Source: DATARH01 sp036268075 (GTDB lineage: Bacteria; Pseudomonadota; Alphaproteobacteria; ATCC43930; CGMCC-115725). Taken from it: DNA of 64,000 bases. A model generated the notes under the pieces. It worked only from the letters and a program-made list of their open reading frames with translations. It did no database searches and was not told the DNA's origin. This document shows positions 42,443-51,599 of the stretch, piece by piece. Where the stretch lies: NCBI GenBank assembly GCA_036268075.1, contig DATAUV010000060.1, positions 1 through 64,000 on the forward strand, in the 5' to 3' direction. Position numbers and translations under genes: made by a program. The first letter of the stretch is position 1. Every line of letters begins with the position of its first letter.

Positions 42443-42697
42443 GTGATTTTGGCCTCCGTGACCGAAGCGGATATCAGCGACTGGTGCATCGCTTGCCTGC
42501 GCCGGATGATCGACGCCCCGACGGTGGCGATCGAGCCCGACGTGACGTTTGCGCAGATGGGGCTGGATTCGGCGACTTCGGTTTATTTCGTCGTCGAGCT
42601 CGAGGAATGGTTCGGCCGCGAGCTCGAGCCTGAAATCGTCGGCGAATACCCCACCGTCGCCCAGCTCGCCCGTCATCTGGCCGGCTCTGGTGGCTGA
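42443..42697 (+). CDS. Acyl carrier protein
   Basis: An 84-aa PP-binding domain. The phosphopantetheine serine is S43 in QMGLDSATSVYFVVELEEWFG; the following acidic helix and the C-terminal PTVAQLARHL are normal. GTG 42443 or GTG 42458 could start it; neither has a clear ribosome site. It overlaps the acyl-AMP ligase start by eight bases, so the ligase most likely loads this ACP. It is not the fatty-acid synthase ACP, which is shorter and more acidic. Confidence 0.88.
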   Translation: MILASVTEADISDWCIACLRRMIDAPTVAIEPDVTFAQMGLDSATSVYFVVELEEWFGRELEPEIVGEYPTVAQLARHLAGSGG

Positions 42698-44372
42698 GCC
42701 GGCGACGCTGGTCGAGCTGCTGCACCGGCGGGCCGTCGCACAGGGAGAGGAACGCGCTTACGTCGCCCTCGCCGATCGCGGCGGTGAGGAGGCCGCGATT
42801 ACCTTCGCCGAGCTGCACCGCCGAGCGACGGCACTAGCCGGCCGGCTCGCGGGCTTGGCGGCGCCGGGCGAACGGGCGCTGCTGCTGTTCCCGAGCGGGA
42901 TCGAGTTTGTCGTCGCGCTCTTCGCCTGCCTCGGCGCCGGGATCATCGCCGTGCCGCTGATGCCGCCCCGCCGCAACGCGACGCGCGACGCCAGCGCCGG
43001 CATCCTCGCCGATTGCACGCCCCGTCTCGCGCTGTCGACGGCGGGGCTGACCGGCGGGCTGAGGGACAGGCTCGGCGGCGGCGACCTCGCCTGGGTCGCC
43101 AGCGACGAGGCTGGGGACGCCGCGCTGCCGGAGCCGCGGACCGGCGACGTCGCGCTGTTGCAATACACTTCGGGCTCGACCTCGGCGCCGAAGGGCGTGG
43201 TCGTCACCCATGCCAATCTGCTGGCGAACTCGGCGATGATCCGGGCCGCGTTCGGGAACACGGCGCGCTCGACCTATGTGAGCTGGCTGCCGCACTACCA
43301 CGACATGGGGCTGATCATCCATCTGCTGCAGTCGCTCTATCTCGGGTCGCTCGGGGTGCTGCTGTCGCCGGTCGCGTTTTTGCAGCGCCCGCTCAACTGG
43401 CTGCGGGCGATCAGCGACTATCGCGCCGAGGTCTCGGGCGGCCCCAATTTCGGCTACGAGCTGTGCGCGAGCCGATATCGGCCGGAACAGATGACGGGCA
43501 TCGACCTGTCATCATGGCGGGTCGCGGTCAACGGTGCCGAGCCGGTGCGCGAGGGCACGATCCGCCGCTTTACCGAACTGTTCGCGCCGCACGGCTTTGC
43601 CGCGACGACGATGCACCCGGCCTATGGCATGGCCGAGGCGACCGTGCTGGTGTCGGCCGGGCCACGCGGCGGCGGCCCGGTGACGCGGCGGCTCAGCCGG
43701 GCGCAGTTGCAGAACGGCCTCGTCGCCGCACCGGAAAGCGATGAGGACGCGCAGCCGGCGGTCGGGTGCGGGCGCGCGCTGCCCGAGGAGCGGATCGCGA
43801 TCGCCGATCCCGAGACGCGGCGCCGGCTCGGAGCCGACGAAATCGGCGAGATCTGGGTCGCGGGGCCGAATGTGACGCATGGCTACTGGGGCAACCGCGA
43901 GGCGAGCGCGGAGGCTTTTGGCGCCGCCATCTCCGACGAGGACGAGGCGTGCTGGCTGCGCACCGGCGATCTCGGTTTTCTCGACGCGGCCGGGCAATTG
44001 TTCGTCACCGGACGGATCAAGGACATCATCATCATCCGCGGCGCCAACCACTACCCCCAGGACATCGAGCATACGGTCGAGACCGCGGACCCGGCGCTGG
44101 CCGCGCATGGCGGCGCGGCCTTCGCGGTGCCGGACGATCACGGCGGCGACCGGCTCGTCGTCGTGCAGGAGGTCGAGCGCAGCCGGCGCCACCACGCCGA
44201 GCCGGCCGCGCTCGCCGCGCGCATCCGCGAGGCGATCGTCAGCGGTCACGACATCGTGCCGTATGCCGTCACGCTGCTCCGTCCGGGCGCGTTGCCCAAG
44301 ACCACCAGCGGCAAGGTCCAGCGCGCGCAAAGCCGCCGGCTGTGGCTCGAAGGCGGGCTGGACATTCTTTAG
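42690..44372 (+). CDS. Fatty acyl-AMP ligase (FAAL)
   Basis: A 560-aa adenylate-forming enzyme that activates a fatty acid as acyl-AMP and transfers it to a carrier protein. The ATP loop is YTSGSTSAPKGVV (159-171). LPHYHDMGL and FLQRPLNWLRAISDYRAEVSGGPNFGYELC are characteristic of FAALs rather than CoA ligases. AYGMAEAT (A5) and the GDLGFLDAAGQLFVTGRIKDIIIIRG (A7-A8) blocks are intact. The end, LPKTTSGKVQR, holds the A10 lysine. It starts at GTG 42690, overlapping the ACP stop. The product with ACP would be an acyl-ACP for an unidentified acyltransferase. Confidence 0.92.
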   Translation: MAEPATLVELLHRRAVAQGEERAYVALADRGGEEAAITFAELHRRATALAGRLAGLAAPGERALLLFPSGIEFVVALFACLGAGIIAVPLMPPRRNATRDASAGILADCTPRLALSTAGLTGGLRDRLGGGDLAWVASDEAGDAALPEPRTGDVALLQYTSGSTSAPKGVVVTHANLLANSAMIRAAFGNTARSTYVSWLPHYHDMGLIIHLLQSLYLGSLGVLLSPVAFLQRPLNWLRAISDYRAEVSGGPNFGYELCASRYRPEQMTGIDLSSWRVAVNGAEPVREGTIRRFTELFAPHGFAATTMHPAYGMAEATVLVSAGPRGGGPVTRRLSRAQLQNGLVAAPESDEDAQPAVGCGRALPEERIAIADPETRRRLGADEIGEIWVAGPNVTHGYWGNREASAEAFGAAISDEDEACWLRTGDLGFLDAAGQLFVTGRIKDIIIIRGANHYPQDIEHTVETADPALAAHGGAAFAVPDDHGGDRLVVVQEVERSRRHHAEPAALAARIREAIVSGHDIVPYAVTLLRPGALPKTTSGKVQRAQSRRLWLEGGLDIL

Positions 44373-44414
44373 GCGATACCGCTTAAGTCCCCGTGGGTTT
44401 GGGGACGTGAGCGG

Positions 44415-44876
44415 ATGGGTACATTCGAGGCGCGCGGCGGCGGTTGGCGCTGCCTGGTCGTGGCGGCGCTGGCGCTGCTGCCGGCAGCCTGCGCCGATTT
44501 CGGGTTCAGCCCGCGGGAAAATCAGATCATCGGCGTGTGGACGACAAGCGACAAGGCCCAGGTGTCGTTTCGCGAGGACACGGTCGTGCTGAGCTCGCCG
44601 AGCGGCGCCGCGACCCCGATCACGGCAAGCGAATGCAATGGTGGGTTCTTTTTCCACTACGGCCGAATGACCAGCCAGTCGCTGAGCGGCATCGCCGCGG
44701 CGCAGCCCGATGTCAGCAAGAAGCTGTCGGCGATGCTGGTCGCGCCGGTCTATCCGGTCGCGGAGCTCGGCTGCGACCACGGCACCAGCACCTATGTGAT
44801 GCTCGACGACCACGATCTCGTCGCGATCTACCGCGACCGCGACGTGGTCGGGCTCGACCGCATGACGCGACCCTGA
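44415..44876 (+). CDS. Predicted lipoprotein
   Basis: A 153-aa protein with a lipoprotein signal (WRCLVVAALALLPAAC). The mature domain is beta-rich (IIGVWTTSDKAQVSFREDTVVLSS, CNGGFFFHYGRM) and has two more cysteines (ASECNGG and AELGCDHG). The family is not recognised. It lies 42 bp after the acyl-AMP ligase and overlaps the DUF1491 gene by TGATG, so it belongs to the same run. Confidence 0.78.
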   Translation: MGTFEARGGGWRCLVVAALALLPAACADFGFSPRENQIIGVWTTSDKAQVSFREDTVVLSSPSGAATPITASECNGGFFFHYGRMTSQSLSGIAAAQPDVSKKLSAMLVAPVYPVAELGCDHGTSTYVMLDDHDLVAIYRDRDVVGLDRMTRP

Positions 44877-45214
44877 TGGAGGCCCGCCTCAAAAGCGGGA
44901 TCTGGGTCAAGGCGCTGATCCGGCGCTGCGACATCGCCGCGATCGGGGTGGCGGTGACGCGGCGCGGCGACCCGGACGCCGGGGCGATCCTCATAAAGCT
45001 GTGCGACCGCGACGCCGGCGCTTCGGTCCTGGCGCAAACCCGCCGCGCCGACGGCACGCTCGGCTGGATGCGCATGACCGGCCCCGACCCGGTCGCCGAA
45101 AGCGAGGCGGATACCTATATCGAGCGTCAGCGCAGCCGCGACCCCGATCTGTGGGTCGTCGAGGTCGACCGGGGGTCGATCGACGAGCTGCTGGATACCC
45201 CGATCATCGCCTAG
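44876..45214 (+). CDS. DUF1491 family protein
   Basis: A 112-aa cytosolic protein of the alphaproteobacterial DUF1491 family. The plan is LKSGIWVKALIRRC near the start, GAILIKLCDRDAGASVLAQTR in the middle and DPDLWVVEVDR near the end. The function is unknown; genome positions elsewhere vary. Its ATG shares a base with the lipoprotein stop. The family supports an alphaproteobacterial origin for the window. Confidence 0.88.
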   Translation: MEARLKSGIWVKALIRRCDIAAIGVAVTRRGDPDAGAILIKLCDRDAGASVLAQTRRADGTLGWMRMTGPDPVAESEADTYIERQRSRDPDLWVVEVDRGSIDELLDTPIIA

Positions 45215-45222
45215 GAGGTTCG

Positions 45223-45858
45223 ATGGTTTCGCCGAACCTGTCATCCGACATCCCCGCCCATCCCGACATCGAAGTCGCCGAGGTCACGACCGGGTTCTCC
45301 CGGTTCCTGCGCATGGACGTCGTGCGCTTTCGCCACCGGCTGTATTCGGGCGCGTGGAGCGGCGAGCGGCTCTACGACGTGACGCGGATCGGGGATGCCG
45401 TGGCGATCGTGCTGTACGACCCCGACACCGACCGGCTGGTTCTGGTCGAGCAGTTGCGGCTGCCGCCGGTTTATGCCGGGTGCTCGCCGTGGCAGCTCGA
45501 AACCGTCGCCGGCCTCGTCGAGCCGGGCGAACCGTATGACGAGGTGGCGCGGCGGGAGACACGGGAAGAGGCCGGGATCGACATCGTCGGCGACCTTATT
45601 CCGATCCAGCGCTACATCCCGATGACCGGCTCGTCGGACGAGGCGGTGATGCTGTTCTGCGGCCGCGTCGATGCGACCCGCGCCGGCGGTACCCACGGCC
45701 TCGCCGAGGAGAACGAGGATATCCGCGTCGTCGTCAAAACCTGGACCGAGGCCGGGGCGATGCTCGATGCCGGCGAGATCGACGCCGGACATACGCTGAT
45801 CGGATTGTATTGGCTGTTCCGGCATAGGGAACGGGTGCGGAAGGCTTGGGGGTTTTGA
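45223..45858 (+). CDS. Nudix hydrolase, ADP-ribose pyrophosphatase type
   Basis: A 211-aa Nudix enzyme. The Nudix box (97-119) reads G-L-V-E-P-G-E, then ARRETREEAG, with all catalytic Glu in place. The upstream LVEQLRLPP segment is typical of ADP-ribose/ADP-sugar pyrophosphatases (NudF group). AGGAGG stands eight bases before the ATG. Its TGA lies at the edge of a palindromic repeat that separates it from the convergent dCTP deaminase. Confidence 0.9.
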   Translation: MVSPNLSSDIPAHPDIEVAEVTTGFSRFLRMDVVRFRHRLYSGAWSGERLYDVTRIGDAVAIVLYDPDTDRLVLVEQLRLPPVYAGCSPWQLETVAGLVEPGEPYDEVARRETREEAGIDIVGDLIPIQRYIPMTGSSDEAVMLFCGRVDATRAGGTHGLAEENEDIRVVVKTWTEAGAMLDAGEIDAGHTLIGLYWLFRHRERVRKAWGF

Positions 45859-45930
45859 TGGGCTTCGCTGCGCTCAGCCCATCCTATGGGTTCGGTGCCG
45901 TAGGATGGGCTGAGCAACGCGAAGCCCATC
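45857..45930. repeat. Imperfect inverted repeat (GTAGGATGGG family)
   Basis: Arms 45857-45887 and 45900-45930 pair over 31 bases with a few mismatches (outer GATGGGCTTCGC / GCGAAGCCCATC). It is the same family as 174-257, with inner and outer ends exchanged. It lies between convergent genes, overlapping the Nudix stop and ending four bases before the dCTP deaminase stop. Confidence 0.85.
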
Positions 45931-45933
45931 ACC

Positions 45934-47100
45934 CTACCGAATCGGCAACTTCTTGAAATGTTTGGACAGTTGCAACCCCTGCCGCTGGTAGGACGAGCCG
46001 ATGCCGCCGCCGTAGAGCTTGTCGGGGCGGGCGATCAGGCGCTCGTAGACGAGGCGGCCGACGATCTGGCCGTGCTCGATCAGAAACGGCACCTCGTGCG
46101 AGCGCACCTCCAGCACGGCCCGGCTGCCGCGCCCGCCGGTTTCCTCGGCGCCGAAGCCGGGGTCGAAAAACCCGGCGTAATGCACCCGGAACTCGCCGAC
46201 GAACGTGTAATACGGCAGCATCTCGGCGGCGTTGTCGGGCGGCACGACCACCGCCTCGCGCGAGGCGAGGATGTAGAAATCGTTGGGGTCGAGGATGATC
46301 CCCTCCCCGCGGCGCGAATAGACCGGCTCCCAGAAATCCCGGGGGTCGTAGTGGTCGACGCGGTCGACATCGATCACGTCGGTGTGCCGCCGCGCCTTGT
46401 AACCGACCATCCCGGTATCCGCATCGCCCGACACGTCGACGGTGAAGGCGAGGCCGTCGCGGATCGCGTCGAGCGGCGGCGCCTCCCCTTCCGGCAGCTC
46501 GACGAGCGCGGTCTCGGCGTGGAGACGGCGCAGCTCGGTATCGCTGAACGGCGGCGAGCCGCGGCGGATGCGAAGCTGGACGAGGCGCGAGCCGGTGCGC
46601 ACGAGGACGCTGAACGCGCGCGGCGAAATCTCGGCGTAGAGCGGGCCCTTATAGCTGTCGCGCACGCGGTCGAACTCGGTCGCGTGGTCGGTGATGAGGC
46701 GGGCGAAGACATCGAGCCGCCCGGTCGAGCTTTTCGGGTTGGCCGCGGCGGTCGTGCGGCTGCGCAGCGCCACCAGCTCCAGCAGCGGCACGATGTAGAC
46801 GCAGTCTTTTTCGAGGACGGCGCCGCGCGTCAGGTCGATCCGGTGCATCGACAATTCGTCGAGCTTGTCGCGCACCGTATGGCGCATGCCCGGGAGGAAG
46901 CTCGCCCGTACCCGGTAGGCGACCTCGCCGAGCCTGAGGTCGATGCTCGCCGGCTGGATCTGGTCGTCGCCGATCGGCTCGGACCCCTGGATCTCATGCC
47001 CGAGCCTGATCGCGGCGCGCAGCATCTGCGACGGCAACAGCCCGGTCGAGCGCTCGCTCTCCGCGATCGGAAACAGCTCGCCTTCCGGAGGTTCGGTCAT
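45934..47100 (-). CDS. dcd: 2'-deoxycytidine 5'-triphosphate deaminase, long form
   Basis: A 388-aa dCTP deaminase of the two-half type found in alphaproteobacteria, about twice the usual 190 aa. The N-terminal half begins LPSQMLRAAIRLG and has IQPASIDLRLG and NPKSSTGRLDVFARLITD. The C-terminal half has GIILDPNDFYILASRE and GFFDPGFG. It makes dUTP for thymidylate synthesis. It is convergent with the Nudix gene; its upstream side is a 300-bp lower-GC gap before the CoiA-like gene. Confidence 0.93.
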   Translation of the reverse strand: MTEPPEGELFPIAESERSTGLLPSQMLRAAIRLGHEIQGSEPIGDDQIQPASIDLRLGEVAYRVRASFLPGMRHTVRDKLDELSMHRIDLTRGAVLEKDCVYIVPLLELVALRSRTTAAANPKSSTGRLDVFARLITDHATEFDRVRDSYKGPLYAEISPRAFSVLVRTGSRLVQLRIRRGSPPFSDTELRRLHAETALVELPEGEAPPLDAIRDGLAFTVDVSGDADTGMVGYKARRHTDVIDVDRVDHYDPRDFWEPVYSRRGEGIILDPNDFYILASREAVVVPPDNAAEMLPYYTFVGEFRVHYAGFFDPGFGAEETGGRGSRAVLEVRSHEVPFLIEHGQIVGRLVYERLIARPDKLYGGGIGSSYQRQGLQLSKHFKKLPIR

Positions 47101-47401
47101 TCGAAGTAGTTCGCCCGCGGATAAACTGCGTATGTTCTACGGTAACGTGCCTCTCCGCGCAAAGCCGCACAGCTAGTGCCGAGAGCAAGAGCGTAAATGA
47201 CAATTTGCATCGAATGACGATTCGTATGAGCGCGATCGGGTCCAAGTCTCACGCAAGAAGTCAGAGCGCGGAACGGGCGTCGGCGGACCGCCGGCTAACA
47301 CGAGACGCCGCGTCGGCGAGTTCACCGGTCTTCGAGACGATTTGGAGCAACGTGGAGGATGAGGTCTACAACCCGTTAGATTCGTGCGCCCCGGAACATC
47401 C
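47101..47401. other. Lower-GC intergenic stretch
   Basis: About 300 bases hold the dcd promoter side and the 3' flank of the CoiA-like gene. Short frames occur but none has a ribosome site and protein-like composition. A small hairpin (CGAAT / ATTCG) lies near 47210-47225. I see no further feature. Confidence 0.4.
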
Positions 47402-48742
47402 TCAATCGCCGAAGGAGAAGCGATAAAAAGCGCCTTCCGGAAAAAAGGCGTTGAAAATGGCTCCAGCGGCACGATCAACCGAGATGGCGGAGCGGTCACT
47501 TTCGTGGATATTTCGACGGCACTTGCTCGCGATCGAAGGCACCGCGAGAAGCTCCGAACGCCCGAGTGACCTGCACATGAGCCGGAACGCGTGAGTCCAG
47601 CAGCGCCTCTCGGAGGGTTCCAAAAGCATAGAGTTCACCAGCTGAACTGTGTCGGCTACGGCGATATCGGTTTTGACCCAGAGAGCTCCGGTACGTACGG
47701 TCGCAAGTACTCCCATGGCGCGGAGCGAATCCCACGGTGAGGGGAGATCGTCCCAGTGTTGTCCTCCGACCACCGCCGCCACCGAATTCCAGGCCGTCCT
47801 TGCGTCGTCTACCGAACCTCGGCGCAGCGCCTCATAGAAGTGCTCGCGTCCGGACGATAACACGCTGTTTTTGACGATGATTTGATCTAGATAGGCATCG
47901 TAAGAGGGGCCCGCTGAGGATGGGCGACTGCCCGGTCCGCCCCAGGCGATGTCGTCAGGCGCTACTATCTTGTGGCGAAATCTTGGTGCAAATCCTTCCT
48001 TCGGCGAGCCCGGTAGTAGCCGATACAGGCGAAAGCGTGGCTCGGCCGCCGCCCGCGCTGCTGCCAATACCTCTCCATCCACTCCTAAGATTTGCCCGTC
48101 GTTGCGGATATAAATGTCTCGGAATGCTCGACGGCCGAGTCTTTCCGTGTGGTAACCGATTAGCCAAACAAGGCGAATTTTTGCCTTTTCATAGAAGTCC
48201 TGACGTCCCGTAATAACCGGCAAGTGGGTGGTAGAGAGCTGGATTTCGAAGGCCGCAGGATTGCCGCGCCACTGACGTGCGAATACGTCTGGATACACGT
48301 ACTGACCGTCTGCAGCTTTCGTATATCGCCGGAACGAGATTCCGGCGGTCCGGCAATCGGTATCGAGTGCAAGTATCTCAGCCACAACGTTCGACAAAGC
48401 TTTGTGTTCTTCGCCCTCTTGCTGTCCGTGAAATTTGGCGGCATCGACAGATTTGATCGTCCCGCCGATGGCTCCAGCCCAGATGCAATCGCTGTGATCA
48501 CCCGCAAAATGAACGCAGTGGCGCCGCCCAGTGACTGGGTGTTCCCGGCCATAAACAGCCTTTTTGCAATCTGCACACTTAAGGACGGGCTTCGCTGATC
48601 GCCGGCCTCTTGTCGCGTGTTCCCTGAAATCAGTCCACTCAGCCTCGGAAAACGCCTTCAAGTAGCCCTCAGCGCGGATTGGCTCAGCATTCGGATCAAC
48701 CCGTAAATCGAGAATTGCCTCAACAGTAAGGTTCTCTTCCAT
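47402..48742 (-). CDS. CoiA-like / DUF6035-type nuclease-domain protein
   Basis: A 446-aa protein not like its neighbours in GC content or codon use. Residues 55-90 form a zinc-ribbon-like site (C56, C59, H75, C76, H83, C86). A middle domain has HKALSNVVAEIL (from 113), then YPDVFA (150-155) and AAFEIQLSTT (164-172). The E, PD and E-x-Q residues match the PD-(D/E)XK pattern of the CoiA competence family. LVWLIGY follows, as in CoiA. The C-terminal 200 residues are unassigned. A single-gene DNA-processing or defence role is possible but only inferred. Confidence 0.7.
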   Translation of the reverse strand: MEENLTVEAILDLRVDPNAEPIRAEGYLKAFSEAEWTDFREHATRGRRSAKPVLKCADCKKAVYGREHPVTGRRHCVHFAGDHSDCIWAGAIGGTIKSVDAAKFHGQQEGEEHKALSNVVAEILALDTDCRTAGISFRRYTKAADGQYVYPDVFARQWRGNPAAFEIQLSTTHLPVITGRQDFYEKAKIRLVWLIGYHTERLGRRAFRDIYIRNDGQILGVDGEVLAAARAAAEPRFRLYRLLPGSPKEGFAPRFRHKIVAPDDIAWGGPGSRPSSAGPSYDAYLDQIIVKNSVLSSGREHFYEALRRGSVDDARTAWNSVAAVVGGQHWDDLPSPWDSLRAMGVLATVRTGALWVKTDIAVADTVQLVNSMLLEPSERRCWTHAFRLMCRSLGRSELLAVPSIASKCRRNIHESDRSAISVDRAAGAIFNAFFPEGAFYRFSFGD

Positions 48743-48995
48743 GTCTCAGTGGTCCGTTCGACTCATTTCCTAATATCGAGAGATAGTAGGACTGGCGCTC
48801 TCGTAATGGGAGAGTTTGACGGTTGACCTTCGAAACCCGCGCCTCTGCGAACTCAGACATCGCCGTTGTTGAACGAATCGGCAGATAACCGGAGCCTTCT
48901 CGCGTTGCGCGCTCCAGCCCGGCTTGCCCCTGCGCCCCTCCCGCCCGATATTGCTGTCCGGAACCGTGAGTGGCGAATCGCGCGGGAGCAAAAAC

Positions 48996-50009
48996 ATGGA
49001 TATCCGCAACGGCTTTATCGATTCGATCGGCAACACGCCGCTGATAAAGCTGCGGCGCGCGTCGGAGATGACGGGGTGCACGATCCTGGGCAAGGCCGAG
49101 TTCCTCAACCCGGGCGGGTCGGTGAAGGACCGCGCGGCGCTGTTCATCATCAAGGACGCGGAAGAACGCGGGCTGTTGAAGCCGGGCGGGGTGGTTGTCG
49201 AGGGCACGGCGGGGAATACCGGCATCGGCCTCGCGCTGGTCGGCAACGCGCTCGGCTACCGCAGCGTCATCGTCATGCCCGAGACGCAAAGCCAGGAAAA
49301 AAAGGACATGCTGCGGCTGTGCGGGGCCGATCTGCGCCTCGTGCCCGCGGTGCGGCTGACCGACCCGATGCACTACACCCATTATTCGGGGCGGCTCGCC
49401 GAGGAGATCGCGGCGAAGGAGCCGAACGGCGCGATCTGGGCCAACCAGTTCGACAACCTCGCCAACCGCCGCGCCCATTACGAGACGACCGGCCCCGAGA
49501 TCTGGCGCCAGACCGACGGCAAGGTCGACGGGTTCGTCTGCTCGGTCGGCACCGGCGGCACGCTCAGCGGCACCGGCATCGCGCTCAAGCAGCGCAACCC
49601 GAACCTCCAGGTCTACCTCGCCGACCCGATGGGGTCGGGCATCTATAGCTGGTACGCGCGGCACGAGTTCAAGCCCGAGGGCAATTCGATCACCGAGGGC
49701 ATCGGCAACAACCGCGAGACCAAAAACCTCGAAGGCTTCACCCCCGACGGCCAGTTCCAGGTCACCGACGAAGAAGCCCTGCCCGTCCTGTTCGACCTGG
49801 CGCAGGACGAGGGGCTGATCCTCGGCGGCTCGACGGCGATCAACGTCTGCGGCGCGATGCGGCTGGCGAAGGAGCTGGGGCCGGGCAAGACGATCGTCAC
49901 GATCCTCGCCGACAGCGGCACCCGCTATCAGTCGAAGCTCTTCAACCCGGCGTTCCTGAGGGAGAAGGGCCTGCCGACGCCGAAATGGCTCGAAGGCGGC
50001 GGCGAATGA
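48996..50009 (+). CDS. cysK: Cysteine synthase A-type PLP enzyme
   Basis: A 337-aa fold-type II PLP enzyme making cysteine from O-acetylserine and sulfide. The PLP lysine is K44 in NPGGSVKDRAA. GTAGNTGIGLA (Asn loop) and SVGTGGTLSGTG (phosphate loop) are intact. ATG 48996 has GGGAG eight bases upstream. Its TGA overlaps the ATG of alaX (ATGA) and sseA follows, a small sulfur/cysteine-related run. It is 30-40 residues longer than E. coli CysK, mainly at the C-terminus. Confidence 0.9.
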   Translation: MDIRNGFIDSIGNTPLIKLRRASEMTGCTILGKAEFLNPGGSVKDRAALFIIKDAEERGLLKPGGVVVEGTAGNTGIGLALVGNALGYRSVIVMPETQSQEKKDMLRLCGADLRLVPAVRLTDPMHYTHYSGRLAEEIAAKEPNGAIWANQFDNLANRRAHYETTGPEIWRQTDGKVDGFVCSVGTGGTLSGTGIALKQRNPNLQVYLADPMGSGIYSWYARHEFKPEGNSITEGIGNNRETKNLEGFTPDGQFQVTDEEALPVLFDLAQDEGLILGGSTAINVCGAMRLAKELGPGKTIVTILADSGTRYQSKLFNPAFLREKGLPTPKWLEGGGE

Positions 50010-50716
50010 CCGAGCTTTTGTTTCGCGACGACGGCTATCTGCGCTCCTGCGAGGCGCGGGTGACGTCGGTCGACGAGCGCGGCATCCGGCTCGACCGCAC
50101 CGTGTTCTATCCTAATGGCGGCGGGCAGCCGGGGGATATCGGCGCGCTGAGACTGGCCTCGGGCGAGACTGTCGCGATCGTCGACGCGGTCAAGGGCGAC
50201 GGCGCCGACGACGTGATCCATGTGCCGGCGCCGGGCTCGGCTGCGCTGTCGCCGGGCGCGGCGGTGACGGCCGAGATCGATTGGGAGCGGCGGCACCGGC
50301 TGATGCGGATGCATACGTGCCTGCACCTGCTTTGCGCGGTCGTGCCGGGGGCGGTGACGGGCGGACAGGTGTCCGACGGGCGCGGGCGGCTCGATTTCGA
50401 CGTGCCGGGGTCGGCGCTCGACAAGGAAGAGATCACCGCCGGCATCAACAAGCTGATCGCCGAGGCGCATGACGCGACGCCCCGCTGGATCAGCGACGAC
50501 GAGATGGCGGCGCATCCCGAGCTCGTGCGCACGATGACCGTCAAGCCGCCGAGCGGCGCCGGCCGGGTGCGGCTGATGGAGATCGCCGGCGTCGATTTGC
50601 AGCCCTGCGGGGGCACGCACGTCAAGAACACCGCCGAGATCGGCCCGGTCACGATCACCAAGATCGAAAACAAAGGCCGCCAGAACCGCCGGGTGAACAT
50701 CGCGTTTGCCGAGTGA
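50006..50716 (+). CDS. alaX: Trans-acting alanyl-tRNA editing protein AlaX
   Basis: A 236-aa AlaX-M-type protein that hydrolyses Ser-tRNA(Ala) or Gly-tRNA(Ala). The zinc ligands are H103 and H107 (RMHTCLHLL), C201 and H205 (QPCGGTHV). The N-terminal FYPNGGGQPGDIG segment is typical of the editing domain plus its beta barrel. It overlaps cysK by four bases and lies nine bases before sseA. Confidence 0.92.
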   Translation: MTELLFRDDGYLRSCEARVTSVDERGIRLDRTVFYPNGGGQPGDIGALRLASGETVAIVDAVKGDGADDVIHVPAPGSAALSPGAAVTAEIDWERRHRLMRMHTCLHLLCAVVPGAVTGGQVSDGRGRLDFDVPGSALDKEEITAGINKLIAEAHDATPRWISDDEMAAHPELVRTMTVKPPSGAGRVRLMEIAGVDLQPCGGTHVKNTAEIGPVTITKIENKGRQNRRVNIAFAE

Positions 50717-50725
50717 GGAAGCACC

Positions 50726-51586
50726 ATGCCCTATGCCCACCCCGAGGCGCTGGTCAGCACCGAGTGGCTGGCCGAGCATCTGCGCGACCCGCATATCCGG
50801 GTGCTCGATTCCTCGTTCAAGCAGCCCGGAATCACGCCGACCGCACGGGCGGATTACGATGGCGGGCACATTCCCGGCGCGGTGTTCTTCGACATCGACG
50901 ATGTCGCCGAACCGGGTACGTCCCTGCCCCACATGATCCCGTCGGCTGAGCGCTTCGCGGCGAAGATGGGGGAACGCGGGGTCGGCAACGGCGACAAGGT
51001 GATCGTGTACGACGCCAACGGCCTCTCCTCGGCCGCGCGGGCGTGGTGGATGATGCGGCTGTTCGGGCACGACGACGTCGCGCTGCTCGATGGCGGATTG
51101 CCGAAATGGAAGCGCGAGGGCCGGCCGCTCGAGACCGCGACGCCGGCGATCCCGCGGCGCGAGTTCACCGCCCGCTTCAACCCGGCGATGGTGCGCGACA
51201 AGGCGGCGGTGATCGCCAACATGACCGGCAAGAACGAGCTGGTCGTCGACGCGCGCAGCGCCGGCCGCTTTGACGGCAGCGCAGAGGAGACCTGGCCCGG
51301 ACGCCGCCGCGGCCACATCCCGGGCAGCCGCAACCTGCCCTTCGACCTGGTGACCGACCCGGAAACCAAACAGCTCAAGAGCGCCGAGGCGCTGGCGGAT
51401 CTCTTTGCCGAGGCCGGCGTGCCGCTCGACGCGAAGATCGTGACGAGCTGCGGCTCCGGGGTGACGGCGTGCGCGGTCGCGTTCGCGCTGCACCTGATCG
51501 GGCATCCGGGCGCGGCGGTCTATGACGGGTCATGGTCGGAATGGGGCCTTCCGGACGGCCCGCCTATCGCGACCGGGCCGGCCTGA
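50726..51586 (+). CDS. sseA: 3-mercaptopyruvate sulfurtransferase
   Basis: A 286-aa two-domain rhodanese. The catalytic Cys is C242 in the loop CGSGVTAC, the signature of mercaptopyruvate rather than thiosulfate sulfurtransferase. The first domain (about 8-135) has no catalytic Cys, as expected, and LDGGLPKWKREGRP joins the halves. It fits with cysK upstream in cysteine metabolism. Confidence 0.93.
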   Translation: MPYAHPEALVSTEWLAEHLRDPHIRVLDSSFKQPGITPTARADYDGGHIPGAVFFDIDDVAEPGTSLPHMIPSAERFAAKMGERGVGNGDKVIVYDANGLSSAARAWWMMRLFGHDDVALLDGGLPKWKREGRPLETATPAIPRREFTARFNPAMVRDKAAVIANMTGKNELVVDARSAGRFDGSAEETWPGRRRGHIPGSRNLPFDLVTDPETKQLKSAEALADLFAEAGVPLDAKIVTSCGSGVTACAVAFALHLIGHPGAAVYDGSWSEWGLPDGPPIATGPA

Positions 51587-51599
51587 TCCCGGGGCGCCG

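Noticed and set aside
47205..47426. 73-codon plus-strand frame at the end of the CoiA-like gene
   Set aside because: It has no ribosome site, overlaps the gene's end, and is Ser/Arg-rich without structure.
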